64,000 nucleotides of DNA, taken from the NCBI RefSeq assembly GCF_027533645.1, contig NZ_JAQAGY010000013.1, positions 124,001-188,000 on the forward strand, written 5' to 3'. Under the pieces are notes generated by a model. It made no database searches, had not been told where the DNA came from, and worked only from the letters and a program-made list of their open reading frames with translations. This document shows, in pieces, positions 24,152 to 32,975 of this stretch. Position 1 is the first letter of the stretch; each line of letters starts with the position of its first letter. The translations under genes were made by a program, and so were the position numbers. Source of the stretch: Paenibacillus caseinilyticus (GTDB taxonomy: Bacteria > Bacillota > Bacilli > Paenibacillales > NBRC-103111).

Positions 24152-25158
24152 GAGCCCACCGCCTGCAGTCTGGAGGACAGCGGTGACGCAGCCTGCTCCC
24201 CCGCCAGCCAGCACCGGACCGAGTGGCCCGGCTCCGCCCGCTTCAGCTCGGGAGGCTCCCGCCGGCAGCGCTCCTCCGCGAAGGCGCAGCGCGTATGGAA
24301 CCGGCAGCCCTGCGGCATGCGGTGGAGCGGCGGAACCGTACCGGGTACCGGGGTGAGGCGGCCGCCGTCGTCCTCCAGCCGGACGATGGAGTCCAGCAGC
24401 CCCTTCGTATAAGGGTGCAGCGGCTGCCGGAACAAGGTGAACACATCCGCTTCCTCGACGATCTGCCCCGCGTACATGATGGCGACCTTGTCCGCCATCT
24501 CCGCTACGACGCCCAGATCGTGCGTAATGAGCAGGATCGCCGTGCCCGTCTCGTTCCGGAGCTCTTTCATCAGCTCCAGGATTTGGGCCTGGACCGTCAC
24601 ATCGAGCGCCGTCGTCGGCTCGTCGGCGATGAGCAGCTTGGGGCTGCAGGAGAGTGCCATCGCAATCATAATGCGCTGCCGCATGCCGCCGGACAGCATA
24701 TAGGGATAGGCCTTTATCACGTCGGCGGCGCGGGGCAGGCCCACCTTCTCCAGCATGCGGACGGCGTAAGCCTTGGCCTCCCTCCCGGACCGCTCCGTAT
24801 GGAGGCGGATCATCTCTGTAAGTTGGCTGCCTATCGTCAGCACCGGATTCAGCGAGCTCATCGGCTCCTGGAAGACCATAGCCATCTCCCTGCCCCGGAT
24901 GCGGCGCATCTCTGTTTCCGGCAGCCCTGCCAGATCCCTGCCGCCGAATCGGATCTCCCCTCCGCTGATGCGGCCTCCGCTGCCCAGAAGCCGCATGACC
25001 GACAAGGCCGTTACGCTCTTGCCGCTGCCGGATTCGCCTACGAGGCACAAGGTCTCCCCCGGTTGCAGAGCGAGTGTGACCTCCTCTACGGCCGTGACCG
25101 TGTCAAGGCCGGCACCGAAGACCGTCTGCAGCCGGTCAATCTCCAGAATACTGTCCAT
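24148..25158 (-). CDS. Peptide ABC transporter ATPase (DppD/OppD family)
   Basis: ATPase of 336 residues. Walker [11 protein letters not shown]-loop [10 protein letters not shown], signature LSGGMRQR, Walker [14 protein letters not shown], switch THDLG, and a C-terminal oligo_HPY segment with [15 protein letters not shown]. The ATG at 25158 follows AGGAGG; longer readings upstream are out-of-context. It starts 19 bases after the M20D amidohydrolase stop. Confidence 0.9.
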   Translation of the reverse strand: MDSILEIDRLQTVFGAGLDTVTAVEEVTLALQPGETLCLVGESGSGKSVTALSVMRLLGSGGRISGGEIRFGGRDLAGLPETEMRRIRGREMAMVFQEPMSSLNPVLTIGSQLTEMIRLHTERSGREAKAYAVRMLEKVGLPRAADVIKAYPYMLSGGMRQRIMIAMALSCSPKLLIADEPTTALDVTVQAQILELMKELRNETGTAILLITHDLGVVAEMADKVAIMYAGQIVEEADVFTLFRQPLHPYTKGLLDSIVRLEDDGGRLTPVPGTVPPLHRMPQGCRFHTRCAFAEERCRREPPELKRAEPGHSVRCWLAGEQAASPLSSRLQAVGS

Positions 25159-25177
25159 GCTGTCTATCCTCCTCTGC

Positions 25178-26590
25178 TTACACAGGTACCGGCGCCCGGA
25201 CGTGCTCCGGGATGGCAGGCACGTAATTCCGCCCCCCGGTCGAGGCTTGGAATTCAGCCCGGGCTTCCGCCAGCACCGCGCCGCCATCCGAGAGCAGCTC
25301 GTATCCGGCCAGCGCGATCAGCTGGGCGGCGTAGTGCATGCCCTTGAGACCGATCGGCGAGCCGAAGGCTGCCGTAGCCTGCCAGGTATGCACCTGGACG
25401 CAGAAGGGGGCGCAGGTGGTGATGATCTGTCCTAAGGGGGCGATCCAGGAGACATCCCCGAGATCGGTGGAACCGCCTGAGGCGGTCCGGCCGCCCGGCC
25501 TCTCGTCCGAGAAGGAAGCGGGCAGCAGCTCCCCCTCCGCCAGTCCGAGCTTCCGCGCTTTGCTTGAAGCGGCCTCCTGGAGGGCTGGGTCCAGCGAGCC
25601 GGCGAGGGATGCCGCCAGCCGGTGATCCTCTTCCGTGAAGACAAGGGGACCGGCTTCGTGCTGCTGCCGGACGAGAAGCCGATTGAGCGTATGGTTCACA
25701 TTCAGGTGATACGCGCCCCCCTTGATATCCCAAGTGACTTCCGTCTCGGTCATCAGGGCAGCGCCTTGAGCGATCTTGAGCAGCCGCCCGAGCAGCGCGT
25801 CGGCCGCATCGCGGTCGGCTCCGCGGAGATAGTACCAGACGCTGGCGGCGTCGGGCACAATATTCGGAGCGACGCCCCCGTTCGTGATCGTGTAATGAAT
25901 GCGCGATCCGTCCGGCACATGCTCCCGCAAATAATTCGCGCCGATATTCGTCAGCTCCACGGCATCCAGCGCGCTGCGGCCCAGATGCGGCGCGCCTCCC
26001 GCGTGGGCCGCCCTCCCGTGAAAGTGCAGCTCGACCGACGTCAGTGCCGACGTAGGCGTATTCCACGGCGTATTCTGGCTGCCCGGATGCCAGGTCAAAG
26101 CGGCATCCAGGTCATCAAAGACCCCTTCGCGCGCCATGAAGGTCTTGCCGGACAGCACTTCCTCTGCCGGGCAGCCGTAATAGCGGATCGTGCCGGCGAG
26201 CCCCTCGGCTTCGGCACGCTGCTTCAGGGCGATGGCGGCTTCCACGCCCGCCGTGCCGAGCAGATTGTGGCCGCAGCCGTGGCCCGGACCGTCCGGAACC
26301 ACGGGCTCCCTCACGGCCGCCACCTTCTGCGACAAGCCAGGCAGCGCGTCATATTCCCCGAGAATCCCGAGGACCGGTCCGCCCGAGCCGTATTCCGCCA
26401 CGAAGGCAGTGGGGATTCCTCCGATACTCGTGCGCAGCTTGAATCCTGCCTGCTCGAGCGCCGAGCTCAGGAGCCCGGAGGCGAAGGTCTCCTCATAAGC
26501 GGTTTCGGGGCGTTCCCAAATCCGCAGCGCCAGATCCTCGTAAGTCGATCGGTGCTCGTTCATCCACTCGACCAGCTGCTTTTTCCCCAT
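25178..26590 (-). CDS. M20D amidohydrolase (AbgB-like)
   Basis: Zinc metalloamidase of 470 residues, close in layout to p-aminobenzoyl-glutamate hydrolase subunit B. Metal ligands: GHGCGHN (about residues 102-108), CPAEE (around 138-142) and the GSTDLGDVS segment near residue 385. HAGGAPHLGRSALDAVEL is the dimerisation-domain motif. Start ATG 26590 has AAGGAGG seven bases upstream. Lying between the binding protein and ATPases of a peptide importer, it should cleave an N-acyl or peptidyl amino acid after uptake. Confidence 0.87.
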   Translation of the reverse strand: MGKKQLVEWMNEHRSTYEDLALRIWERPETAYEETFASGLLSSALEQAGFKLRTSIGGIPTAFVAEYGSGGPVLGILGEYDALPGLSQKVAAVREPVVPDGPGHGCGHNLLGTAGVEAAIALKQRAEAEGLAGTIRYYGCPAEEVLSGKTFMAREGVFDDLDAALTWHPGSQNTPWNTPTSALTSVELHFHGRAAHAGGAPHLGRSALDAVELTNIGANYLREHVPDGSRIHYTITNGGVAPNIVPDAASVWYYLRGADRDAADALLGRLLKIAQGAALMTETEVTWDIKGGAYHLNVNHTLNRLLVRQQHEAGPLVFTEEDHRLAASLAGSLDPALQEAASSKARKLGLAEGELLPASFSDERPGGRTASGGSTDLGDVSWIAPLGQIITTCAPFCVQVHTWQATAAFGSPIGLKGMHYAAQLIALAGYELLSDGGAVLAEARAEFQASTGGRNYVPAIPEHVRAPVPV

Positions 26591-26648
26591 ATCGCGTCCT
26601 CCTTGTTTCCGCAGCCTTATAGCCTCATCCGCTGTCTGCAGCAGCTGC

Positions 26649-28307
26649 TTAGGGCAGCAAATCCCACTGGCTGACATTATTGAACATGCCGATATCGCGC
26701 GGTCTGCCTTCCGCCACTTTCTTGGACACGGCGAGCAGGCGCTTCTCCGAATAGACCGCCAGCGATGGGACCTCCTCGTGAAGGATGGCCTGAAGCTCGT
26801 TATAGATCGCATGCCGCTTGGCCGGATCCGACTCGGTCTCTCCCCGGTTGATCAGCTCGTCGACCTTCGGATTATTGTATTTCATGTCATTGTTGCCGTT
26901 GTCGCTCTTGAACATCGTGAAGTACGAACTCGGCTCAATGTAGAAGTCGCGGGTGAAGATCGTCAGATCAAATTCGCCCTTGCCGACCTTGGCAATCAGC
27001 GTGGCAAAGTCGAACTTCTGCACCTGAATCTTGATGCCGACGGCCTCGAGATTCTGCACCAGAATATCGGCGGCCTGCTCCCGGATCTTGTTGCCCACTG
27101 GAATCAGGAAGGTCAGCGGCTTGCTCCCGTCCCAGTTCGCCTCCTTCAGCAGCTGCTTCGCCTTCTCGGGATCATACGCATACTTCGTAATGTCCTTGTT
27201 ATAGTATGGATGGTAGCTCGGGATGCCGCCGTCGATCACTTCCCCTTGACCCTTCAGCAGCTGGTCCACGATCAGCTGACGGTTGAGTGCGTAGGCGACG
27301 GCCTGGCGCACCTTCACATCCGGAATCTTCTGCGTGTTGAAGAACAGCTCCGGCGGGACGGACGGGTTGCCGGACGTCAGTTCCACATTAGGCAGTCCTT
27401 TGACCTTCTCATACTCGGTGATCGGAATAAGGCCGACCGGGACGGAGTTCATATGGATCTCCCCGGTCTGCAGCTGGGCGACCAGGTTCGCCGCCGGGAG
27501 GACTTTAATGAAGATTTTATCCAGCTTCGCGGGCTCCCGGTAATACTGCGTGTTCTTCACGACTTCGGCATACTGCCCCTTCTGGAAGTTCGCAATCCGG
27601 AAGGCCCCGATGGTCACCTCGGGCTTCTGGAAGTATGGATGGGTCGCCACCTGTTCTGGGGCAACATCCTTCAGGATATGCTGGGGCAGGAAGAATACTT
27701 TGCTGCCGAAGCGTTCTTTGAAAATCAGCGGATCGACCGGGGTCTTCGTCCGGACCTCGAACGTCTTGTCGTCGATGATCTTCAGTCCGCTGATCTCCGT
27801 CTTCCCTTCATCGAGCTTACCGGCAGCGTTCAGCCCTTCGATGAAGTTCAGCTTAAAGTTCGTGTCCACCTTCGGATGCAGTGCCGTCTTCAGGGTGAAC
27901 GCGACATCGGCGGTCGTGAACGGCTGGCCGTCGTTCCACTTGGCTGCCGGATGGAGCTTGACGGTGAAGGTCTGGTTGTCCTTCGTGTCTACCGACTCGG
28001 CCAGCTTCGGCTGGAATTCGAACTTCTCGTTCAAGTCGAGCAGGGAATCGTTGAGGAGCGCGAGCACGTTGTCCGATGCCGAATCGCCGGCGTCATTGAT
28101 CTGGTTCACGGTCACAGGGGCATTCACGATGCCCACATAGACTGTTTTCTCTTTGGCTGGAGCAGGTGAGGCCGTATTATTCCCGGCCGGGGCGGCAGGA
28201 GCCTGCGCCCCGCCAGTTGGTGCCCCCGGTGAGGAGCAGGCGGTGAACAGGATCAGCATGGCGGCCATGCTGCCCAGCAGTCTTTTTCTGCGATTGACGA
28301 AATGCAC
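26649..28307 (-). CDS. Peptide ABC transporter binding lipoprotein (SBP_bac_5)
   Basis: Extracellular binding protein of 552 residues. Signal peptide MAAMLILFTAC-SS (lipobox LFTAC), Pro/Ala linker, then a family 5 ligand-binding fold (KLHPAAKWNDGQPFTTADVAFTL, NSVPVGLIPITEYE, KVRQAVAYALNRQLIVDQLL). GTG at 28307 is taken as start because AAGGGGG lies nine bases before it; TTG at 28313 is only three bases from it. First gene of the importer operon running down to 20423. Ligand: a peptide or modified amino acid. Confidence 0.87.
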   Translation of the reverse strand: MHFVNRRKRLLGSMAAMLILFTACSSPGAPTGGAQAPAAPAGNNTASPAPAKEKTVYVGIVNAPVTVNQINDAGDSASDNVLALLNDSLLDLNEKFEFQPKLAESVDTKDNQTFTVKLHPAAKWNDGQPFTTADVAFTLKTALHPKVDTNFKLNFIEGLNAAGKLDEGKTEISGLKIIDDKTFEVRTKTPVDPLIFKERFGSKVFFLPQHILKDVAPEQVATHPYFQKPEVTIGAFRIANFQKGQYAEVVKNTQYYREPAKLDKIFIKVLPAANLVAQLQTGEIHMNSVPVGLIPITEYEKVKGLPNVELTSGNPSVPPELFFNTQKIPDVKVRQAVAYALNRQLIVDQLLKGQGEVIDGGIPSYHPYYNKDITKYAYDPEKAKQLLKEANWDGSKPLTFLIPVGNKIREQAADILVQNLEAVGIKIQVQKFDFATLIAKVGKGEFDLTIFTRDFYIEPSSYFTMFKSDNGNNDMKYNNPKVDELINRGETESDPAKRHAIYNELQAILHEEVPSLAVYSEKRLLAVSKKVAEGRPRDIGMFNNVSQWDLLP

Positions 28308-28410
28308 GTACAATATCCCCCTTCAAGTCGACAGCGAATTAACTACATTATTCCTACCGTTTAAGTATGTTTATGTACCTGAATGTACCACTGCCCTTCC
28401 CCCTTGTCTA

Positions 28411-28456
28411 ATTGATTTTATCAATCGAAGGACGAGGAATTTCTATTGAAATCAAT
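28411..28456. promoter_or_regulatory. Paired palindromes upstream of the peptide importer operon
   Basis: ATTGATTTTATCAAT (28411-28425) and ATTGAAATCAAT (28445-28456) are related palindromes about 32 bases apart, three DNA turns, on the same face. They lie about 105-150 bases before the binding-protein start and could be operators for a dimeric regulator. The rest of the 28308-28669 gap holds the repeat at 28521 and a terminator. Confidence 0.4.
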
Positions 28457-28520
28457 TCTAGATCAAGATAATATTTCCACCCGCGATTTACTCGGCATCC
28501 CTTCTCCTGCACCACAAGAT

Positions 28521-28568
28521 AACCGGCTTCGCCGTCCTTGCAGGACGATGCGCGTTGATAAGATATAT
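28521..28568 (+). repeat. Dispersed double-hairpin repeat, copy 1
   Basis: CGGCTTCGCCG forms one hairpin and CGTCCTTGCAGGACG a second; GATGCGCGTTGATAAGA follows. Nearly the same element occurs at 56926-56970. Both copies are in intergenic DNA between minus-strand transcription units. Confidence 0.6.
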
Positions 28569-28610
28569 AAGATTACAGGTTCGAGCCCTGGCGAGCTATG
28601 CATTCTTATA

Positions 28611-28645
28611 TAGCGAAAAACCCGTTCCCAGCAGGGAACGGGCTG
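28611..28645 (-). terminator. Terminator of the first CUT1 importer operon
   Basis: CCCGTTCCC (28621-28629) pairs with GGGAACGGG (28634-28642); on the minus strand the hairpin runs into TTTTT (plus A run 28616-28620). Confidence 0.8.
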
Positions 28646-28669
28646 TCTTCGCTGCGCACCGCCGCCGGT

Positions 28670-29539
28670 TCACTTCAGGCCGGTAAGCGAGATCCCGCGG
28701 ATGATCTGTTTCTGAAAAATCAAGAATAAGAGGATCAGCGGCAGCACGGATACGGCGGCCCCCGTCATGATCATCACCCAGCCGCTGCTGTCCTTGAGCT
28801 CGCTGGAGAAGAACGCCGTCCCCACGGGAATCGTAAAATTCGCCTCGGTCTGCGTAATGATGAGCGGCCAGATGAAGGCGTTCCAGCTCCCCAGAAAGGT
28901 GAGAATGAACAAGGTGGCGAGCGCCGGGCGGACCAGCGGTACGGCGATCTTGAACAGGATGCCCCACTCGCTCATCCCGTCGATCCGGGCGGCATCGAGC
29001 AGCTCCGAGGGAACCGACTCCATGAACTGCTTCATGAGGAAGATGCCGAAGGCCGAGATCAAGCCCGGGAACAGCAGCCCGGCGAACGTATCGACCCAGC
29101 CCAGCTTGACGGACAGCAGGTACCAGGGAATGATGAGCATCTCGGTCGGCACCATCAGGGTGCAGAGGATCGCGACGAAGATGATCTTCTTGCCGTGGAA
29201 CGTGAATTTGGCGAGCACATACCCGACGATCGTATCGAAGAAGCAGACGCTGGCAGTCGTCGTCAGCGCGACAATGAAGCTGTTCGAGATCCACTTCGGG
29301 AACGGGGTCCGGGCAAACAACTCGGCGTAATTGGCCAAGGTAGCCTGCTCCGGAATCAAGCTGAGGGAGAATACTTCGCCCGGCGGTTTGAGCGAGGTGG
29401 CCAGCATCCACAGGAACGGGAACACCATCAGGAGCACGCCGGCCGTCAGCAATACATAGCTCAGCGCGCCGGTAAGGGAGCGTGAAGCGGCGGCTCTCCG
29501 GGGGACTGCGGCGGCAGGAGGTGCGGTCAGACTGCGCAT
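28670..29539 (-). CDS. CUT1 sugar-type ABC permease (MalG-like)
   Basis: Permease of 289 residues with six helices; EAA loop ELLDAARIDGMSEWGILFKIAVPLVRPALATL near residues 175-206 docks the ATPase. ATG with GAGGAGG upstream, 15 bases after the partner permease. No ATPase gene is present in the operon, so a shared MsmX-type ATPase encoded elsewhere probably powers it (common in Bacillales). Confidence 0.88.
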   Translation of the reverse strand: MRSLTAPPAAAVPRRAAASRSLTGALSYVLLTAGVLLMVFPFLWMLATSLKPPGEVFSLSLIPEQATLANYAELFARTPFPKWISNSFIVALTTTASVCFFDTIVGYVLAKFTFHGKKIIFVAILCTLMVPTEMLIIPWYLLSVKLGWVDTFAGLLFPGLISAFGIFLMKQFMESVPSELLDAARIDGMSEWGILFKIAVPLVRPALATLFILTFLGSWNAFIWPLIITQTEANFTIPVGTAFFSSELKDSSGWVMIMTGAAVSVLPLILLFLIFQKQIIRGISLTGLK

Positions 29540-29554
29540 ACCCTTTTCCCTCCT

Positions 29555-30484
29555 CTAGTCATCGGCCCTCTTGTTCAGCACCTTGAGCTGCAGCAGAGAC
29601 AGCGCCAGGATCATCGCGAAGAGCACGACGGTCGCCGCTGCCGCCTCGCCCATCTTGAAGTGCTTGAAGGCCAGATTGTAAATGTGCAGCACCAGCGACA
29701 CCGTTGAATTCAGCGGGCCGCCCCCCGTCATGTTCAGCACCTCCGAGAACGACTGCAGGAAGCCGATGCTTCCGATGACTACGGAGAAGACCATGACCGG
29801 GTTCAGGAGCGGCAGCGTGATATGCAGGAAACGGCGCCATGAGCCCGCCCCGTCGATCGAAGCGGCATCGTAATACAGGCGCGGAATGTTCTCGAGCCCC
29901 GTGAGGAAGATCAGCATCTGGAAGCCGACGCCCTGCCAGATCATCGCCGCTATCACGAGGTAGATCGCCTGTGAAGGGGAGCCGAGGAACAGCTGCGGCT
30001 CGAGACCGAGATCGAGCAGAATGCCGTTGGCGATGCCATTCTTCATCAGAATCCAGCGGAACACCCAGCCCGCCGCCACGACACTCGTTACATAAGGGAT
30101 AAAGTAGACCGTGCGGTAAAAGCCTTTGAGCCGGCTTATCCGGTGCAGCAGCAGCGCCACGATAAGCCCCGCGAGCAGCTGCCCCGGTACGCCTACGGCC
30201 ACGTAGATCAGCGTATTGCGGAGCGACTGCAGAAAAATCTCGTCCTGCAGCAGAGCGGCGTAGTTGCCGAGCCCGATGAAGGGCCTAACCTCCGAGAGCA
30301 GGTCCCACTCCCGGAACGAAACATGGAACGAATACAGGATCGGCAGGATCCGCACGCTTGCAAAGAACAGCAGAGGCAGCAGCAGGCAGCTGTAGATGAA
30401 GAAGTACCGCTGCCCCTTTACGCTCAGGCCTCTCCTGAGGCGGGCCTGCCTGCCCCCGTCCTGCAGCTTGTCGGCAAGTTCCAT
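29555..30484 (-). CDS. CUT1 sugar-type ABC permease (MalF-like)
   Basis: Permease of 309 residues, six helices; EAA loop RLYYDAASIDGAGSWRRFLHITLPLLNPVM. Partner of the MalG-like permease that follows. Starts 33 bases after the binding protein stop, behind AAAGGATGTGA. Confidence 0.88.
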   Translation of the reverse strand: MELADKLQDGGRQARLRRGLSVKGQRYFFIYSCLLLPLLFFASVRILPILYSFHVSFREWDLLSEVRPFIGLGNYAALLQDEIFLQSLRNTLIYVAVGVPGQLLAGLIVALLLHRISRLKGFYRTVYFIPYVTSVVAAGWVFRWILMKNGIANGILLDLGLEPQLFLGSPSQAIYLVIAAMIWQGVGFQMLIFLTGLENIPRLYYDAASIDGAGSWRRFLHITLPLLNPVMVFSVVIGSIGFLQSFSEVLNMTGGGPLNSTVSLVLHIYNLAFKHFKMGEAAAATVVLFAMILALSLLQLKVLNKRADD

Positions 30485-30517
30485 GGAGTCACATCCTTTC
30501 TTTCCGCCGGTTCCGCC

Positions 30518-31906
30518 TTATTTCTTGTCCTGCTTCGCCCAGTAATCGTCATACAGCTTCTGCGTTTTCTTCACAAGCTCTTCGTACGCCTTCTCATACG
30601 GCACCGAATTCAGCACCACCTGGTCCACCGCCTCGGTAAAATAATCCTTCTCGAGCTTCTCGTCCACGAAGAAGTGCGCATGCGCGTAGTCCAGCTGCCC
30701 GATGAACGAACTAAGCTTCTCGTCCTTCGTGTATTTGTCCTGCAGGGCCACTTCCTTCTTGGCCGGCAGCTCGCCGACCTTCTCCACCCACTGCTCCTGC
30801 ACTTCCCTGCTCGTCAGGAACTTCAGGAACTCGGCCGCCGCTTCCAGCTTTTTGCCCTGCACATTCTTCGTTATCCCGTTCGCCCAGAACGACACCTGCG
30901 TCGCCTTCTCCTTGTAGGAAGGCAGCGGGGCGATCGCATAGTTCAGGTTCGGCGCATCCTTCTTGAGTCCGCCCAGCTGGAAGCTTCCGTCGATATTCAT
31001 GGCGGCATGCCCCGTTTTGAAGGCCGTAATATCATCGGTATAAAAGTCTTTGGTGCCGATCTTATGTACAAGGGACAGGTCGATGAGGTACTTGAACGCC
31101 TCGAGTCCCGCTGGCGATTCGGCCCACAGGATGCGGCGCCGGTCATCGCTAATGTCCTTGCCGCCCGCCTGATATACCAGCGCATCCCGGTACCAGTGAT
31201 GGAGCTGCGCGCCCGGCTGCCACGCGATCCCCTCGATGACGAACTGCCCCTTCGCATCCTTCTCGGTCAGCTTTTTGCCGGTCTCCACGAGCTCCGTCCA
31301 GGTAGCCGGCGGTTTCGTTGGGTCAAGCCCCGCCTTCGTGAACAGGTCCTTGTTGTAAAATAAGGCAAGCGTACGCACGGCCGTCGGGATCGCGTAATAT
31401 TTGCCGTTAAACTTCGCGGTCTCGACGAACGGGAAGAACTCCTTCTTGACCGCCTCCTCCGAGAACGCCGGCTCCGGCAGTGGCTGCAGATACCCCGAGG
31501 ATACATACTTGGGCAGCCAGCCATAGTACAGATTGATAATATCGGGCCCCTTGCCGGCGGGAACGAGCGTGGCGACCTTTTCGTTGTATTGGTCATACGG
31601 AAAATTGGTCTGCTTCACCGTGATATTCGGATGCAGCTTCTGGAAATCCTCGATCAGCTTCGTGATCAGCTCCACCTTGGCCGGGTACTGGTACTGCCAG
31701 TATTCGAGGGTGATCTTCTCCTCCCCGGCGGCTGCACCCTCCCCGGGCTTCGTTTGGCCGGACGCTGCGGGTGCGGTACTGTCCGTACCTCCGCAGCCGG
31801 ACAGCATCAGGGCGAGACTCAGTGCCACAGCGACTTCCGTGCGGCCGGGTTTGCGGGTGGAGCCGGATTCCGCGGATTCAAACGGATGCGCTTTGTGCAT
31901 GTGCAT
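30518..31906 (-). CDS. Family 1 extracellular binding lipoprotein of the CUT1 importer
   Basis: Binding protein of 462 residues. Signal peptide LALMLSGC-GG with lipobox (Cys about 38), then a SBP_bac_1 fold (LEYWQYQYPAKVELITKLIEDFQ, GKGPDIINLYYGW, ITAFKTGHAAMNIDGSF). First 29 bases overlap the amidohydrolase gene; GAGGAG lies eight bases before the ATG. The fold usually binds oligosaccharides, but its partner genes (amidohydrolase, ArgH-like lyase) suggest a nitrogen-containing or otherwise modified ligand. Confidence 0.87.
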   Translation of the reverse strand: MHMHKAHPFESAESGSTRKPGRTEVAVALSLALMLSGCGGTDSTAPAASGQTKPGEGAAAGEEKITLEYWQYQYPAKVELITKLIEDFQKLHPNITVKQTNFPYDQYNEKVATLVPAGKGPDIINLYYGWLPKYVSSGYLQPLPEPAFSEEAVKKEFFPFVETAKFNGKYYAIPTAVRTLALFYNKDLFTKAGLDPTKPPATWTELVETGKKLTEKDAKGQFVIEGIAWQPGAQLHHWYRDALVYQAGGKDISDDRRRILWAESPAGLEAFKYLIDLSLVHKIGTKDFYTDDITAFKTGHAAMNIDGSFQLGGLKKDAPNLNYAIAPLPSYKEKATQVSFWANGITKNVQGKKLEAAAEFLKFLTSREVQEQWVEKVGELPAKKEVALQDKYTKDEKLSSFIGQLDYAHAHFFVDEKLEKDYFTEAVDQVVLNSVPYEKAYEELVKKTQKLYDDYWAKQDKK

Positions 31907-32855
31907 ATGGCGTGCTCCTCTTTTCTGTCGTAGTCGTGGATAGGTTCAACAGCCTTCTGGCATTGTTCCCAAAAATGTTCTCGATCTCCTCTTCGCTCAT
32001 CCGCAGCTCCCGGCAGGAGCGCACCTGGTCCTGCAGGTACCGGTAGACGAAGCCCCGCGGGAACGCGCTGGAATCCGTACCGAACAGCAGCCTCTCCGGT
32101 CCGATGAGCTCATAGCACTTGCGGAACAGAATATCCAGGTTCAGCTCATAGGGCACCCACCGCATCCACTGGTTGGATCCCGACGTGTCGATGTACACAT
32201 TCGGGCAGCTCCAGCAGAGATGAAGCAGCTCCTGGAAATACCCCGCGCCAAAATGCGGCACGATGATCGGGATATCCGGATACTCCCTCGCTACATTGAA
32301 GATCGCCAGCGGGTTGATGTTGAGATGCGAGGCGATGCCTCCCGTATGCCCGAGGAGCCCGAAGTGGATGAGCACCGGAAGCCGTCTCTCCGCCAGGAAC
32401 TCCCAGACGGGCGTCAAGGACGGATCGTGGAACGGCCGCTCCACCAGGGGGCCGAACAGCTTGTAGCCCCGCAGGCCGAGCCCATCCACCGCCCGCTTGA
32501 GCTCTTCCGCTGCCCCCGGCTCCTCGATCCCGTGATGGGCGAAGCCGGTGAACCGTCCGGGATACCGGCCAATCTGCTTCGCCAGGTCGTCGTTGTTCCA
32601 CGCGGTCAGGAAGTTGATGCCGCCGAGTCCGTAGCGGTCCAGCTCCTCCACCCAGCGGTCGATGATCGGGCGTTGATCTTCTACAGCGTCCTGGGACAGG
32701 GGTACCGGCGGGGGGAAATCCCATGTCAGCCGCATTCGCTGTCCGCGGAGCGCGTTCGCTCCCGAGATGATGGGATGCCTGGACATGAAGGGTACCGGGT
32801 AGGGAAGATGCGCATGAAGGTCGAACGGCTTATAGTCTGGATTAGCGAATAACAC
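31878..32855 (-). CDS. Amidohydrolase_2-type metal-dependent hydrolase
   Basis: TIM-barrel hydrolase or decarboxylase of 325 residues. Metal-site motifs FDLHAHLP (near the N-terminus), VLIHFGLLGHTGG, IIVPHFGAG and LLFGTDSSAFPRG are all present. The GTG at 32855 is preferred: AAGGTG is six bases upstream; the GTG at 32864 overlaps that site. Overlap with the binding-protein gene shows co-translation. The importer ligand or its product is the likely substrate. Confidence 0.8.
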   Translation of the reverse strand: MLFANPDYKPFDLHAHLPYPVPFMSRHPIISGANALRGQRMRLTWDFPPPVPLSQDAVEDQRPIIDRWVEELDRYGLGGINFLTAWNNDDLAKQIGRYPGRFTGFAHHGIEEPGAAEELKRAVDGLGLRGYKLFGPLVERPFHDPSLTPVWEFLAERRLPVLIHFGLLGHTGGIASHLNINPLAIFNVAREYPDIPIIVPHFGAGYFQELLHLCWSCPNVYIDTSGSNQWMRWVPYELNLDILFRKCYELIGPERLLFGTDSSAFPRGFVYRYLQDQVRSCRELRMSEEEIENIFGNNARRLLNLSTTTTEKRSTPYAHAQSASV

Positions 32856-32905
32856 GGGGATCACCTTCTGTCTTGGATTTGGCGAGCTGACCTTGCTGAT
32901 ATAAC

Positions 32906-32953
32906 AAAAAAGGAGATGAACACTCTTTGCAAACGAAAGAGGAATTCATCTCC
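32906..32953 (-). terminator. Terminator after the ArgH-like gene
   Basis: GGAGATGAA (32912-32920) pairs with TTCATCTCC (32945-32953) with an inner CTCTTT/AAAGAG stem; minus-strand T run follows (plus A run 32906-32911). It separates the lyase gene from the amidohydrolase-importer operon, unless read-through occurs. Confidence 0.75.
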
Positions 32954-32975
32954 GGCGGTCCGGTTCATGAGGGGG

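Noticed and set aside
24223-25347. 374-codon plus-strand open frame
   Set aside because: Antisense shadow of the DppD-type ATPase gene.
28570-28605. tRNA-like T arm (CAGGTTCGAGCCCTG)
   Set aside because: No matching acceptor, D or anticodon arms upstream; a chance hairpin next to the dispersed repeat.
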